The position numbers and the translations under genes are program-made. 64,000 bases of DNA from Actinomycetales bacterium. Its GTDB lineage: Bacteria; Actinomycetota; Actinomycetes; S36-B12. The notes under the pieces were generated by a model that worked only from the letters and a program-made list of their open reading frames with translations, searched no databases and was not told the origin of the DNA. This document shows positions 38,858 to 47,781 of the stretch, piece by piece (within the stretch, counting starts at the first letter, position 1; each line of letters starts with the position of its first letter). The stretch lies in NCBI GenBank assembly GCA_018970025.1, contig JAGWXF010000004.1, positions 62,001 through 126,000 of the forward strand, read 5' to 3'.

Positions 38858-40109
38858 CCGCGCCGGCCTTCTCGCGGTTGGCCCATGCGGTGAGGTGCAG
38901 GTCGAGCAGCTCCTGCCGGATCGGGCTGTAGCGCATCGAGCCGCCGGTGATCCAGGCCTGGGCGAACTCGCGCTCGGCGCCGAACTTGTCCTTCTCGCAG
39001 GGCAGGTCGATGCGATCGTGCTTCTCGCGCACCGTGCCGAGGGGATCCTGTCCGTCCTGCACTCGCTTGATGTTCTCCTTGAACATCTTGCGTAGCAGGG
39101 CCACGCCGGCATCGCTCCGGCCGAGGTGCTCCTGGGTGCGATCGGTGACCGGGCCCTGCGACACCCAGGCCATGATGTCCTGGCCCTCGATGTAGTCGGT
39201 GATGAAGCGGCCCTGCTCATCACGCCACAGGTACTCGTAGAACACCGGGCGCGGCTGCGGCTCCCACACCCCGCCCTGAGGGGCGTGATTGGAGTAGAAC
39301 AGCTTCCAGGTCGTGGTGTCGTCGATCGGCACCCGGATCTGCATCTGGTCGATGCCCGCACCGCCGACGCGCATGAAGTACGGGAAGACCAGCGGATGGC
39401 CGATCTTCCAGTCGTCGTTCTCCTCGCTGCTGCCCTCCAGGACCCGCCGCTTGAGGATGCCCCACTCCATCTCGTCGAAGCCGGTGCGGATGTGCTTCTT
39501 CTGGAAGGCCTTCGGCGCATCGAACCCGGTGGTCTGGCCGAGGAACTCGAAGTAGTAGCCGTGCAGCCACTCGACGTGGTGCGGATCGACGGAGTTCTCC
39601 ATGATCTGCAGCCAGTTGCACGGCAGGGTGGTGTAGCCGCAGTCCTTGATGCCGTCCATCACGAACACGTCGAAGCGGGGCAGCTCGGGGGCGGGCTGGG
39701 GGCCGACGTAGACCCAGATCATGCCGCCCATCACCTCGGCCTTGCCGGCCTTCTGCCGCACCCGGTCGCGGAAGTTCTGGTTGTCGGCCTCGGCGGGCTG
39801 CTCCAGGCAGGTCCCGTCGAAGTCCCACTTCCAGCCGTGGTAGCCGCAGCGGATGCCGTCCTCATGCACGACCCCGTAGGTCAGCGAGGCGCGACGATGC
39901 GGGCAGGCCTCGGCCACGATGCCGTAGCGGCCGCCCTTCGGCGTCTTGAACAGGGTCCAGTTCTCGCCGAGCAGGCGGACCGTCTTGGTCGGCACCTCGT
40001 CGAAGTCCTGCTCGAAGGCGATCGGGTACCAGTAGCGGCGCAGCAGCTCGCCCATCGGCGTGCCTGGCCCGACCTTGGTGAGTTCCTCGTTCTGTTCCAC
40101 GGTAAGCAT
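38850..40109 (-). CDS. Rieske 2Fe-2S aromatic ring-hydroxylating oxygenase, terminal oxygenase subunit
   Basis: Rieske CPHRRASLTYGVVHEDGIRCGYHGW; mononuclear-iron-type NWLQIMENSVDPHHVEWLHGYY. Confidence 0.93.
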   Translation of the reverse strand: MLTVEQNEELTKVGPGTPMGELLRRYWYPIAFEQDFDEVPTKTVRLLGENWTLFKTPKGGRYGIVAEACPHRRASLTYGVVHEDGIRCGYHGWKWDFDGTCLEQPAEADNQNFRDRVRQKAGKAEVMGGMIWVYVGPQPAPELPRFDVFVMDGIKDCGYTTLPCNWLQIMENSVDPHHVEWLHGYYFEFLGQTTGFDAPKAFQKKHIRTGFDEMEWGILKRRVLEGSSEENDDWKIGHPLVFPYFMRVGGAGIDQMQIRVPIDDTTTWKLFYSNHAPQGGVWEPQPRPVFYEYLWRDEQGRFITDYIEGQDIMAWVSQGPVTDRTQEHLGRSDAGVALLRKMFKENIKRVQDGQDPLGTVREKHDRIDLPCEKDKFGAEREFAQAWITGGSMRYSPIRQELLDLHLTAWANREKAGAGA

Positions 40110-40189
40110 GTGCGTCCCCTTTCCTGCCGGCCCTGCCAGATCCTTGGTGCCTGGATTCTTGCGCGAACGTGACTGGTATTGCTCAGTGA

Positions 40190-40248
40190 GGTGCCGTTCC
40201 CTGGCTCGTGGCGGACGGTAGCGACCATCCGCCACGAGCCAGGGCACC
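40190..40248 (-). terminator. strong hairpin between the dikinase gene and the Rieske oxygenase gene
   Basis: 17-bp perfect stem CCCTGGCTCGTGGCGGA / TCCGCCACGAGCCAGGG (40199-40215 / 40228-40244), extendable with GGTGCC/GGCACC. Confidence 0.75.
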
Positions 40249-40250
40249 GA

Positions 40251-42059
40251 CTACAGGATCGTCACGACCCCATTGGACCCGTCGACGCGGATGCGCTGGC
40301 CGGTCGTGATGGTCGAGGTGGCGAAGCCCGTGCCCGTCACGGCCGGCAGGCCGTACTCCCGGCACACGATCGCCGCATGGCTCATCATGCCGCCAGTGTC
40401 GGTCACGGTCGCCTGGATCTTGCCGAAGATCGGCGCCCAGGAGGGTGCCGTCAGCGGTGCGACCAGGATCTCGCCCTGCTGGATCTGGCTGATGTCATCC
40501 GCGGAGAAGATGACCCGCGCGATGCCCTCGACGACGCCGGGCGAGGCCGACATCCCGCGCAGGGAGCCATCCTCACTGGCCCCGCCGCCCAGCCAGGTGT
40601 TGATGCTGTCGTTGGTGATGCCCCACAGCATGATCGTGAAGGGCTCGGTCACGACCTCCGGCGGGACGCCGAGTGCCGGGGTGGGCTTCACCGACTTCAG
40701 TGCGCTGATGATGCCTCGGCGACGCTCGATCTCCTGCGGCCAGTGGGTCGGGCCGGCGGCCTGCCCCGGCGTGGCCCAGGAGGCGTAGTAGTCGAACAGG
40801 GCATCCTCGACCTCAGTCCGACGCAGGAAGAAGATGTCATTGGCGTCCGACCAGAAGCCCTCCTTGACGAAGAGCTCGCCGAGCTGGCGCATCTTGCGCC
40901 AGATCACCGAGTGGCTCCAGTGCTCGACATAGAAGTTGTGGTTCTCCACGTACGGGAAGACCACCCGCGCCAGGCCGAGCTTGCCCTGGAAGGTCTCGCG
41001 CTCCTCGTCGCTGGACAGCAGCTCGACGTACTCGTTGACGATGCGGTCGCGCTCAGCACGGATGGCGTCGACCGGCCGGGCCAGGTCCTCGCCCTCCTGC
41101 AGCTTGCCGATGTAGTTCGCGATGAAGTCGAACGGAATGCTGACGTTCTCGATCCAGATCTTGTCCGAGTGGTAGAAGCCCGAGCCGGACGAGAAGTTGA
41201 ACCAGGGCTCGGCCGACTCCTGGAAGGAGGCGATCCATGCCTGGCCGGCCTCGGTGCCCTTGAGGATCTGGCAGGTGGCGTCCACATCGCCGGTGGCGAA
41301 GGCATCGCCGACCCCGCTCTCATGGGCCATCCGGGCCAGCCGCTTGAGCTCGTCGTCCGGGCGGAACAGGTCGACCTCGACCCCGGCGACCATCTTGGCG
41401 ATGGCCAGGTCCGGGATGCTCGGCCAGACCTGCTTGCAGAATCCGAAGAAGTCCAGGTAGGCGGCATACCCGAGGTTGAGGAACTCGAAGTGGTACTGCC
41501 ACAGCTTCAGCGACAGCGATACCAGGCGGTGGTAGTTGTCCTGGATGGCCCAGCCGCTGCCGACGCCCGCGCCGGACTTCACGACGGCATCGGCGTCCTC
41601 GATATCCGGCAGCGGCGAGAAGTCGATCGCCTCGAGCTCCTTGACCAGGTCGCGGATCTTGATCATCCACTTGTCGTAGAGGTCGTTCCAGTTCATGAAG
41701 TAGAAGCCGGCGCGATCCATGAAGTTCGCCACCCGCGATTCGATGGTGGCCGGGTCGGCGGCCACCGGAGAGAGGTAGCAGTAGCCGTTGAGGATGCGCC
41801 AGTCGATGCCGTTGGCCGGCGGCACCTGCAGGTGCCGCGTGTTGTACTGCGACAGGGAGGCGATGGCGTACTCGAAGAGGGTCGCATCCCAGGGCATGAG
41901 GACCTCGGGCCAGTGGACGCCGTCCTGGAACCAGAACATGGACTCCTCGTACCCGCGACGGCCCTCGGAGAACAGGGAGGAGTAGGTGTAGAAGTCCCTC
42001 CAACCCTCGGCGCCTGCCGGCGTCGGGATGTCGAATGGGCTTGGGAAGCGATCAGCCAT
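40251..42059 (-). CDS. PEP-utilising enzyme, mobile (phosphohistidine) domain, split PEP-synthase/dikinase large subunit
   Basis: C-terminal TVTDTGGMMSHAAIVCREYGLPAVTGTG phosphohistidine signature; 602 aa; no ATP-grasp domain. Confidence 0.88.
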   Translation of the reverse strand: MADRFPSPFDIPTPAGAEGWRDFYTYSSLFSEGRRGYEESMFWFQDGVHWPEVLMPWDATLFEYAIASLSQYNTRHLQVPPANGIDWRILNGYCYLSPVAADPATIESRVANFMDRAGFYFMNWNDLYDKWMIKIRDLVKELEAIDFSPLPDIEDADAVVKSGAGVGSGWAIQDNYHRLVSLSLKLWQYHFEFLNLGYAAYLDFFGFCKQVWPSIPDLAIAKMVAGVEVDLFRPDDELKRLARMAHESGVGDAFATGDVDATCQILKGTEAGQAWIASFQESAEPWFNFSSGSGFYHSDKIWIENVSIPFDFIANYIGKLQEGEDLARPVDAIRAERDRIVNEYVELLSSDEERETFQGKLGLARVVFPYVENHNFYVEHWSHSVIWRKMRQLGELFVKEGFWSDANDIFFLRRTEVEDALFDYYASWATPGQAAGPTHWPQEIERRRGIISALKSVKPTPALGVPPEVVTEPFTIMLWGITNDSINTWLGGGASEDGSLRGMSASPGVVEGIARVIFSADDISQIQQGEILVAPLTAPSWAPIFGKIQATVTDTGGMMSHAAIVCREYGLPAVTGTGFATSTITTGQRIRVDGSNGVVTIL

Positions 42060-42122
42060 ATTGCACTCCTGATGGCGTGCGCCGGTGGCGGCGCTGGTGG
42101 ATAGGGGCAGTGCAGCGAACTC

Positions 42123-43202
42123 TCAGGAACTCTTCTTCGTATACAGCGGTGACATCAGCGTCAAGACGATGCTCGCCATCGTGTCGACGCCCACTCCGGC
42201 AGCGGCACTGGCCGGTGCCTTCTTGCTCCAGACCGTCTCCGGCCGCGACTGCAGCAGGACGACGTTCTCGCCCTCCGGCAGGTCGGCATCGACGGCCCAC
42301 TCGATGTCCTGCGGGCATCCGTAGTGCTTCTCGGCGGTGCGGGCCAGGCGTGCGACGGCCTTGAGCTGCGCATCGGTCATGCAGGGTGCCGCTCCCCGTT
42401 CGTCGTCCAGGGCGACCTTCTCCACGGTGTCGTGGTCCGATAGCCGGAACTCGACCTCCTTGCGCGAGACCTTGCGCTTGGTGATCTCGAACAGGACCTT
42501 GTCGACGAGGAAGTTGTCGGGGGTGATCTCGCCCGACACCACCCCCTCGCCGAAGCCCCAGGCCGCATCGATGGCGATGACCGAGCGATCGCCGTCAGCC
42601 GGGTTGAGGGTGAACGCGACGCCAGCGGAGACCGGACGGACCATCTTCTGCACCACCACGCTCATCTCGACGGATCGGTGCTCGTAGCCCATCTCCACCC
42701 GGTAGCAGGTGGCCCGGTCGGTGAACAGCGAGGCCCAGCAGCGGCGGACCGCATCGACGACCGCATCGGCGCCGCGCACCCATAAATACGTGTCATGCTC
42801 GCCGGCGAAGGATGCGTCGGGGGAGTCCTCACTGGTGGCCGAGGAGCGCACGGCGACGGGGACGTCTGCGACCCCGCTGCGCCGGGACAGCTCGGCATAG
42901 GCGTGGCGCAGCGCCTGCTCGACATCGGCATCCATTGGCATGGTCGCGATCGCGTCGCGGATCGCCGCGCAGCGCTCGCTGACCATCGACGTGTCGTTCA
43001 CGTCGAGCCCGTAGAGCAGCCGCGACAGGGTGGCATCGAGGTCGGCGGCATCGCGGCTGGTGCGGTAGGCCTGGGTCGTCAGGGCGAAGCCCGGTGGCAC
43101 CGGCAGGCCGGCGCCGGTCATCTCCCCCAGGCTGGAGGCCTTGCCCCCGACCTCGGGCTTCATGCCGACCCAGTAGCTCTCGAACCACATGATGCTCGTC
43201 AT
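42123..43202 (-). CDS. PEP synthase/PPDK ATP-grasp (nucleotide-binding) domain protein, small dikinase subunit
   Basis: GGKASSLGEMTGAGLPVPPGFALTTQAYR; VAVRSSATSEDSPDASFAGEHDTYL; KMVRPVSAGVAFTLNPADGD; 359 aa; no mobile domain. Confidence 0.92.
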   Translation of the reverse strand: MTSIMWFESYWVGMKPEVGGKASSLGEMTGAGLPVPPGFALTTQAYRTSRDAADLDATLSRLLYGLDVNDTSMVSERCAAIRDAIATMPMDADVEQALRHAYAELSRRSGVADVPVAVRSSATSEDSPDASFAGEHDTYLWVRGADAVVDAVRRCWASLFTDRATCYRVEMGYEHRSVEMSVVVQKMVRPVSAGVAFTLNPADGDRSVIAIDAAWGFGEGVVSGEITPDNFLVDKVLFEITKRKVSRKEVEFRLSDHDTVEKVALDDERGAAPCMTDAQLKAVARLARTAEKHYGCPQDIEWAVDADLPEGENVVLLQSRPETVWSKKAPASAAAGVGVDTMASIVLTLMSPLYTKKSS

Positions 43203-44305
43203 GACACTCCCTCCCGAAGCGAGGTCGGCAGCGCCCGGCCGGAGAGCCCCTCCCACCAGTCGGGGAGGAGATCGAGGTCGGGCACCTGCACCTCCTGCAC
43301 CCTGTTGCGATAGGCGATGAATGCGGTTCCCTCGTCGGTCAGCCGGACGATGACCTCCTCGGTGTTGTACGGCTCGCCGGGGTCGTAGCCGAAGGCGCTG
43401 ATCGCGAACACCCGGATCGGGCCGGAGTGGGTCCCGACGATGATGCGATCGCCCGGATGCTCCTGCCGGATGCGCAGGATGCCGGCCCAGAAGCGCCGCA
43501 CGGTGGCCGACGGGGGCTCGAAGTTGAGCATCGGGATCTGCGTCCACAGGGTGATCGGGTCGGCACCGCCCTGCTGGGTGCGCCAGAACCGGTCGATCTC
43601 GACCAGCCAGGCCGGCCGCTTGCCCGAGCCGAGCCGCTCGTACTTCTCCATCTCCTTCTTATAGAGACGGAAGGCCCCGGTGACGTCGCGGAGTCCCTCT
43701 GGCGTCCAGACCTGGAAGTTGCGGAACTCCTCCATCGCCTCGACCTCGGAGATCTGCGCCTGCTTGCCCCACAGGGTCAGGCCGTCCAGCAGCCCCTTGC
43801 GGATGCCCTCGCCCGTCTGCCGGGCACGGTTGGTGTCGGCGCAGGCCAGGTGGACGCTCTCCCCCTCGCGGATGCCCTTGCTGATATCGAAGCCGCGCCG
43901 GTGCACCTGCCAGCTGCCCAGCGGGGTCAGGCCGCTCTCGGTCGAGTACCCCTGGGTCTCGCCATGGCGGATGATGTGGATCTGGGTCACGACGCCGGGT
44001 CCGGCGTCGTCCTTCGTCGGCGGGATGATCTCCTTGCTCTTGGTGATCTGCGCCCGGGCCTCGGTGACGCCGAGCTCATGGCCCTCCCATGCGGGGACGG
44101 GTGCCTCGAGCGGGTTGACGCCACTGCGGCGATCGCGGAAGCGGCGCAGGTACAGCGGCGCGGTGCTGCTGTCGGACGGCTCCTGCACCTCGTGCGGCTT
44201 GCCGCCGCGGGCCTCGCGATCGAGGTACCGCTGCAGGTACGCGGGAGCATCCACCCGCTCGGTGCGAGGCAGGGCGGCCTGCTCCCGGCTGTCTGTGGCA
44301 GTCAT
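43199..44305 (-). CDS. histidine phosphatase superfamily protein
   Basis: IHIIRHGETQGYS RHG motif; GTHSGPIRVF; ATGA overlap with the dikinase gene. Confidence 0.88.
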   Translation of the reverse strand: MTATDSREQAALPRTERVDAPAYLQRYLDREARGGKPHEVQEPSDSSTAPLYLRRFRDRRSGVNPLEAPVPAWEGHELGVTEARAQITKSKEIIPPTKDDAGPGVVTQIHIIRHGETQGYSTESGLTPLGSWQVHRRGFDISKGIREGESVHLACADTNRARQTGEGIRKGLLDGLTLWGKQAQISEVEAMEEFRNFQVWTPEGLRDVTGAFRLYKKEMEKYERLGSGKRPAWLVEIDRFWRTQQGGADPITLWTQIPMLNFEPPSATVRRFWAGILRIRQEHPGDRIIVGTHSGPIRVFAISAFGYDPGEPYNTEEVIVRLTDEGTAFIAYRNRVQEVQVPDLDLLPDWWEGLSGRALPTSLREGVS

Positions 44306-44312
44306 CGATCTC

Positions 44313-45224
44313 CTAGCTGTGCACCGTGAGGAACTGCTGGTTGACCACGCCGTCGTAGTAGAAGATGGCGCGCCCCATCTCCGCCTCCGTCCAGGTGACC
44401 GGGGGCTCGTCGGGGTCGACCTGATAGCCGCCGGTGAAGGCCTCATTGCGATTGCCTGCCGGGTCGAAGAAGTACAGGCAGTGGCCACGGGTCGCGCCAT
44501 GGCGCGTGGGGTTCGTCTCGATCCGCACCCCGTGGTAGGCCAGCACGTCGGCGGCGTCCCGGATCGCATTCCAGTCATCCACCCACCAGGCGAAGTGGTG
44601 CAGGCCGCCGTCCTGGCCGGTGACCAGGGCGATGTCGTGGCTGGAGTGCGAGTGCTCCAGCCAGGTCGCGACCTGGAAGCCGTCGTCGCCGACGATCTCC
44701 TCGGTCAGGTGGAAGTCCAGGACGTCCTGCAGGAAGCGGGTGTTCGCGCCGACGTCCTCGCAGGTGATGAACACGTGGTCGATCCGCGGCGGGGCGAAGC
44801 CGACCAGGCCGAGGGGCTTGGGCGGCGGGTTGGTCAGCGGCAGCAGGTTGCCGACCTGGTCCATCCCGTAGGTGAGCTCCATCAGGTGCCCGCTGGGCAG
44901 GGTGAACCGGATCGCCTCGCCATGGCCCGGCCCGATCTCGCCGGCCGCATGGCGGGTCACCGCGACCCCGGCCTCGACCAGGCGCGACTGGTAGTGGTCG
45001 AGGTCCTCGCGCTCCTGCACCTTCCAGCCCATGTGCTGCAGGCCGTAGGTCGGCGCGAAGGTGAGGATGACCGAGTGGTGCTGGTGCTCGTCCCAGCACT
45101 TCAGGAACACCCGGTCCGACTCGCGCGCGGTCTCGTACATGCCGATGACCTCGGTGTAGTACGCGGTCGCCAGCTCCAGATCCGGCACGCGGATCTCGAC
45201 GTGGGACAGTCGCAGGATGCCCAT
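44313..45224 (-). CDS. VOC-family extradiol ring-cleavage dioxygenase (copy 1)
   Basis: RIDHVFITCEDVG; LHHFAWWVDDW; TRHGATRGHCLYFFDPAGNRNE fits the extradiol signature. Confidence 0.9.
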   Translation of the reverse strand: MGILRLSHVEIRVPDLELATAYYTEVIGMYETARESDRVFLKCWDEHQHHSVILTFAPTYGLQHMGWKVQEREDLDHYQSRLVEAGVAVTRHAAGEIGPGHGEAIRFTLPSGHLMELTYGMDQVGNLLPLTNPPPKPLGLVGFAPPRIDHVFITCEDVGANTRFLQDVLDFHLTEEIVGDDGFQVATWLEHSHSSHDIALVTGQDGGLHHFAWWVDDWNAIRDAADVLAYHGVRIETNPTRHGATRGHCLYFFDPAGNRNEAFTGGYQVDPDEPPVTWTEAEMGRAIFYYDGVVNQQFLTVHS

Positions 45225-46132
45225 CAGGTGTGCACCGTCATGAATCGGGTGTTGAGATCGCCCTCGTAGTAGAAGACGGCCCGGCCGATGTTGTCCTCGG
45301 TCCAGGTGATGGTCGGGAAGTCCGGATCCGGGCGGTAGCCGCCGGTGAACACCTCGTTGCGGGTGCCGAGCGGATCGAAGAAGTAGATGGTGTTGCCGCG
45401 GGTGATCCCATGCCGCGTCGGGCCGACGTCGACCTGGATCCCGTTGTAGGCCAGGACATCCGCGCTGCGGCGGACGTGATCCCAGTCGTCGAGCCAGTAG
45501 GCGAAGTGATGCAGGCCGCCGTTCTTGCCGGTGACCAGGGCCAGGTCATGCGGGCTGTGCGAGCGCTCCATCCAGGTCGCGACCTGATGGCCCTGGCCGT
45601 CGAGCAGCTGCTCGGTCGTGCGGAAGCCGAGCACGCTCTCGTAGAACTTGGTGGCCTCGCCGACCTCCTCGCAGGTGACCAGCACGTGGTCCATCCGCGG
45701 CGGGGCGATGCCCTTCAGGCCCTCGACCACCGGGGAGGGGTTGACGCGCGCCGTCGACCGGCCGACGAACTCGATGTCGTGGACGAGCTCCATCACCTGC
45801 CCGGACGGCGTCTGGAAGGTGATCGACTCCCCCTGGCCGATGCGGTCGCCCTTGGAGACGCGGCTGACCGGGAAGCCATAGCGCTGGACGGCGTTCTCCA
45901 GCTCGTCGAGGTCGGACTCCCGCTCGACGCGGAAGGACATCTGGTCGAAGCCGACCCGGGGCCCGTAGACCAGGCGCAGCGAGTGGTGGCCGGGCTCGTC
46001 CCAGCACTTCAGGTACACCGAGTCGGCATCCCGTTCGGTCTCGAGCATGCCGATGACCTCGGTGTAGTACGCGGTGGCCAGATCGAGATCGGTCACCACG
46101 ACGTCCACGTGGGCCAGTCGCAGGATGCCCAT
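45224..46132 (-). CDS. VOC-family extradiol ring-cleavage dioxygenase (copy 2)
   Basis: RMDHVLVTCEEVG; LHHFAYWLDDW; TRHGITRGNTIYFFDPLGTRNE; 1-bp overlap with copy 1. Confidence 0.9.
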   Translation of the reverse strand: MGILRLAHVDVVVTDLDLATAYYTEVIGMLETERDADSVYLKCWDEPGHHSLRLVYGPRVGFDQMSFRVERESDLDELENAVQRYGFPVSRVSKGDRIGQGESITFQTPSGQVMELVHDIEFVGRSTARVNPSPVVEGLKGIAPPRMDHVLVTCEEVGEATKFYESVLGFRTTEQLLDGQGHQVATWMERSHSPHDLALVTGKNGGLHHFAYWLDDWDHVRRSADVLAYNGIQVDVGPTRHGITRGNTIYFFDPLGTRNEVFTGGYRPDPDFPTITWTEDNIGRAVFYYEGDLNTRFMTVHT

Positions 46133-46237
46133 GCACGTCCCTTCCTTCGACGGGCCGGGTGAGGCCCGCGCTCTTGCCTGCCTGAGGACCGCAGTCGTGA
46201 CCTTGGTCACGCTGATGGATGGACAGTAGGGCAGGGG

Positions 46238-46277
46238 TGTTCCGCATGAAAGGACGCTGTTCCCCATTGCGGGACGC
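46238..46277. promoter_or_regulatory. two abutting 20-bp direct repeats, putative IclR-type operator in the divergent promoter
   Basis: TGTTCCGCATGAAAGGACGC + TGTTCCCCATTGCGGGACGC (15/20 identical); each has near-palindromic GTTCC...GGAC arms. Confidence 0.55.
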
Positions 46278-46297
46278 ATCTGCTAGGGTCCGCGTCC

Positions 46298-46969
46298 GTG
46301 AGCAGTCCGAATGACCCGCAGGCCATGCGGGACGCCCTGGCGGCGTACGTGCGCAGCCTCATGCAGGCATATGCGGACGCCGCAGCCCTGCTGCCCCCAG
46401 CCGACCGCACCCGGCTGCCGCTCCTGGCAACCCCTCAGCTGACCATCGCCGTCGTCGGCACCCGCCACCTGCACGTGCTCGGCACGGCCGAGACCCTCCC
46501 AGCCCCTGCAGGGCCGGAGATTGCGCTGGACGAGGCCATCGACGCGCTCGGCTGGCAGCTGCGCTTCTATGACCCGGTCATCATCCCGGGCATCGGCCTG
46601 ATCGACGAGACCGTGGAGCCGCAGCCGGCCCTGGTGCGCAGCACCCTGGGAGTCCGCACCCACCTGTTCCACCTGGTCATCAGCCCGGGCAGCGGGCTCA
46701 CCGGGCACCATGCGCAGCACGCCGGGACGGGCCTGGCCCACGCCCATGCCACCGCCGCACGTGACTTCGAGACCCTGGCCGCGCTCCTGCCCGCCCAGGC
46801 GGCCCTCGTCCAGGAGATGCAGGGTGCTGCTGTCGCCGGCCTGCCCCAGGCACATGCCCTGCTCGCCGCGCGCATCCGCCCGGGCCTGTCACTCGATGAC
46901 GTCGATCCCGCATCCTTCGATGCAGTTCGCGGCCGACTGCTGGCCGACGTCCGCGGAGCACGCGCATGA
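46298..46969 (+). CDS. hypothetical protein (223 aa), first gene of the divergent operon
   Basis: GTG start; ATGA overlap with the IclR gene; no family recognised. Confidence 0.7.
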   Translation: MSSPNDPQAMRDALAAYVRSLMQAYADAAALLPPADRTRLPLLATPQLTIAVVGTRHLHVLGTAETLPAPAGPEIALDEAIDALGWQLRFYDPVIIPGIGLIDETVEPQPALVRSTLGVRTHLFHLVISPGSGLTGHHAQHAGTGLAHAHATAARDFETLAALLPAQAALVQEMQGAAVAGLPQAHALLAARIRPGLSLDDVDPASFDAVRGRLLADVRGARA

Positions 46970-47781
46970 CGAACCCAGGGCTCGCGAGCCGGGATCACTC
47001 GACCCTGCTGAGCGTGCGCAATGCCGCCCGGCTGCTGAAGGAGTTCTCCCGGGAGCACCGCGAGCTCGGGGTGACCGAGCTGTCACGGCGACTGGGCATC
47101 GGCAAGAGCACCGCCCACCGCCTGCTGGCAACCCTCGCCGAGGAGCGCCTGGTCGAGCAGAATCCGCAGACCGGTGCCTACCGGCTCGGCCTGGCGATGT
47201 ACGAGCTCGGCAATGCCGTCTCGCTGCACGCCGACCTGCATGACGCCTGCTCGGAGGTGATCGACCACCTGCGCAATGCGACCAAGGAGACCGTCCAGGT
47301 GGCCGTGCTCGACGGCCGGCAGGTGGTCTACGTCGAGCGCCGCGAGAGCCCGCACACCCTGCGCCTGTTCGGCCGGGTGGGCCACCGCAACTGGGCGCAC
47401 TGCACGAGCACCGGCAAGGTCCTGCTCGCCTACCTGCCAGGCGAGCGCCTGGATGCGATCCTCGATGGCTGGGCGCCCGAGGCCCGCACCCCGCACTCGA
47501 TCACCTCCATTGCCGTCCTGCGTGACCAGCTCGATGTCGTCAGGTCACGGGGCTGGGCGGAGAACGTCAACGAGGCCGAGATGGGGGTGGCATCGGTGGC
47601 AGCGCCGATCCGCAATGGCCTGGGCGAGGTGATTGCCTCGGTGTCGGTCGCCGGGCCCGTCCAGCGCGTCAACGGCGACAGCCTGCGACGCTTCGCCAAG
47701 CCCTGCGTCGAGTCGGCCCTGGCCATCAGCCGCCGGCTGGGCTTCCATGGATTGGGGCTGCATGCGCATCCTGCATCGTGA
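46966..47781 (+). CDS. IclR family transcriptional regulator
   Basis: LLKEFSREHRELGVTELSRRLGIGKSTAHRLLATLAEERLVEQNPQTGAYRLGLAMYELG. Confidence 0.96.
   Translation: MTNPGLASRDHSTLLSVRNAARLLKEFSREHRELGVTELSRRLGIGKSTAHRLLATLAEERLVEQNPQTGAYRLGLAMYELGNAVSLHADLHDACSEVIDHLRNATKETVQVAVLDGRQVVYVERRESPHTLRLFGRVGHRNWAHCTSTGKVLLAYLPGERLDAILDGWAPEARTPHSITSIAVLRDQLDVVRSRGWAENVNEAEMGVASVAAPIRNGLGEVIASVSVAGPVQRVNGDSLRRFAKPCVESALAISRRLGFHGLGLHAHPAS

Noticed and set aside
40179-42104. 641-aa plus-strand ORF opposite the PEP-utilising gene
   Set aside because: Antisense shadow; the minus-strand frame has the PEP-utiliser signature.
43680-45269. 529-aa plus-strand ORF opposite the VOC/histidine phosphatase genes
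   Set aside because: Antisense shadow; both minus-strand genes have catalytic motifs.
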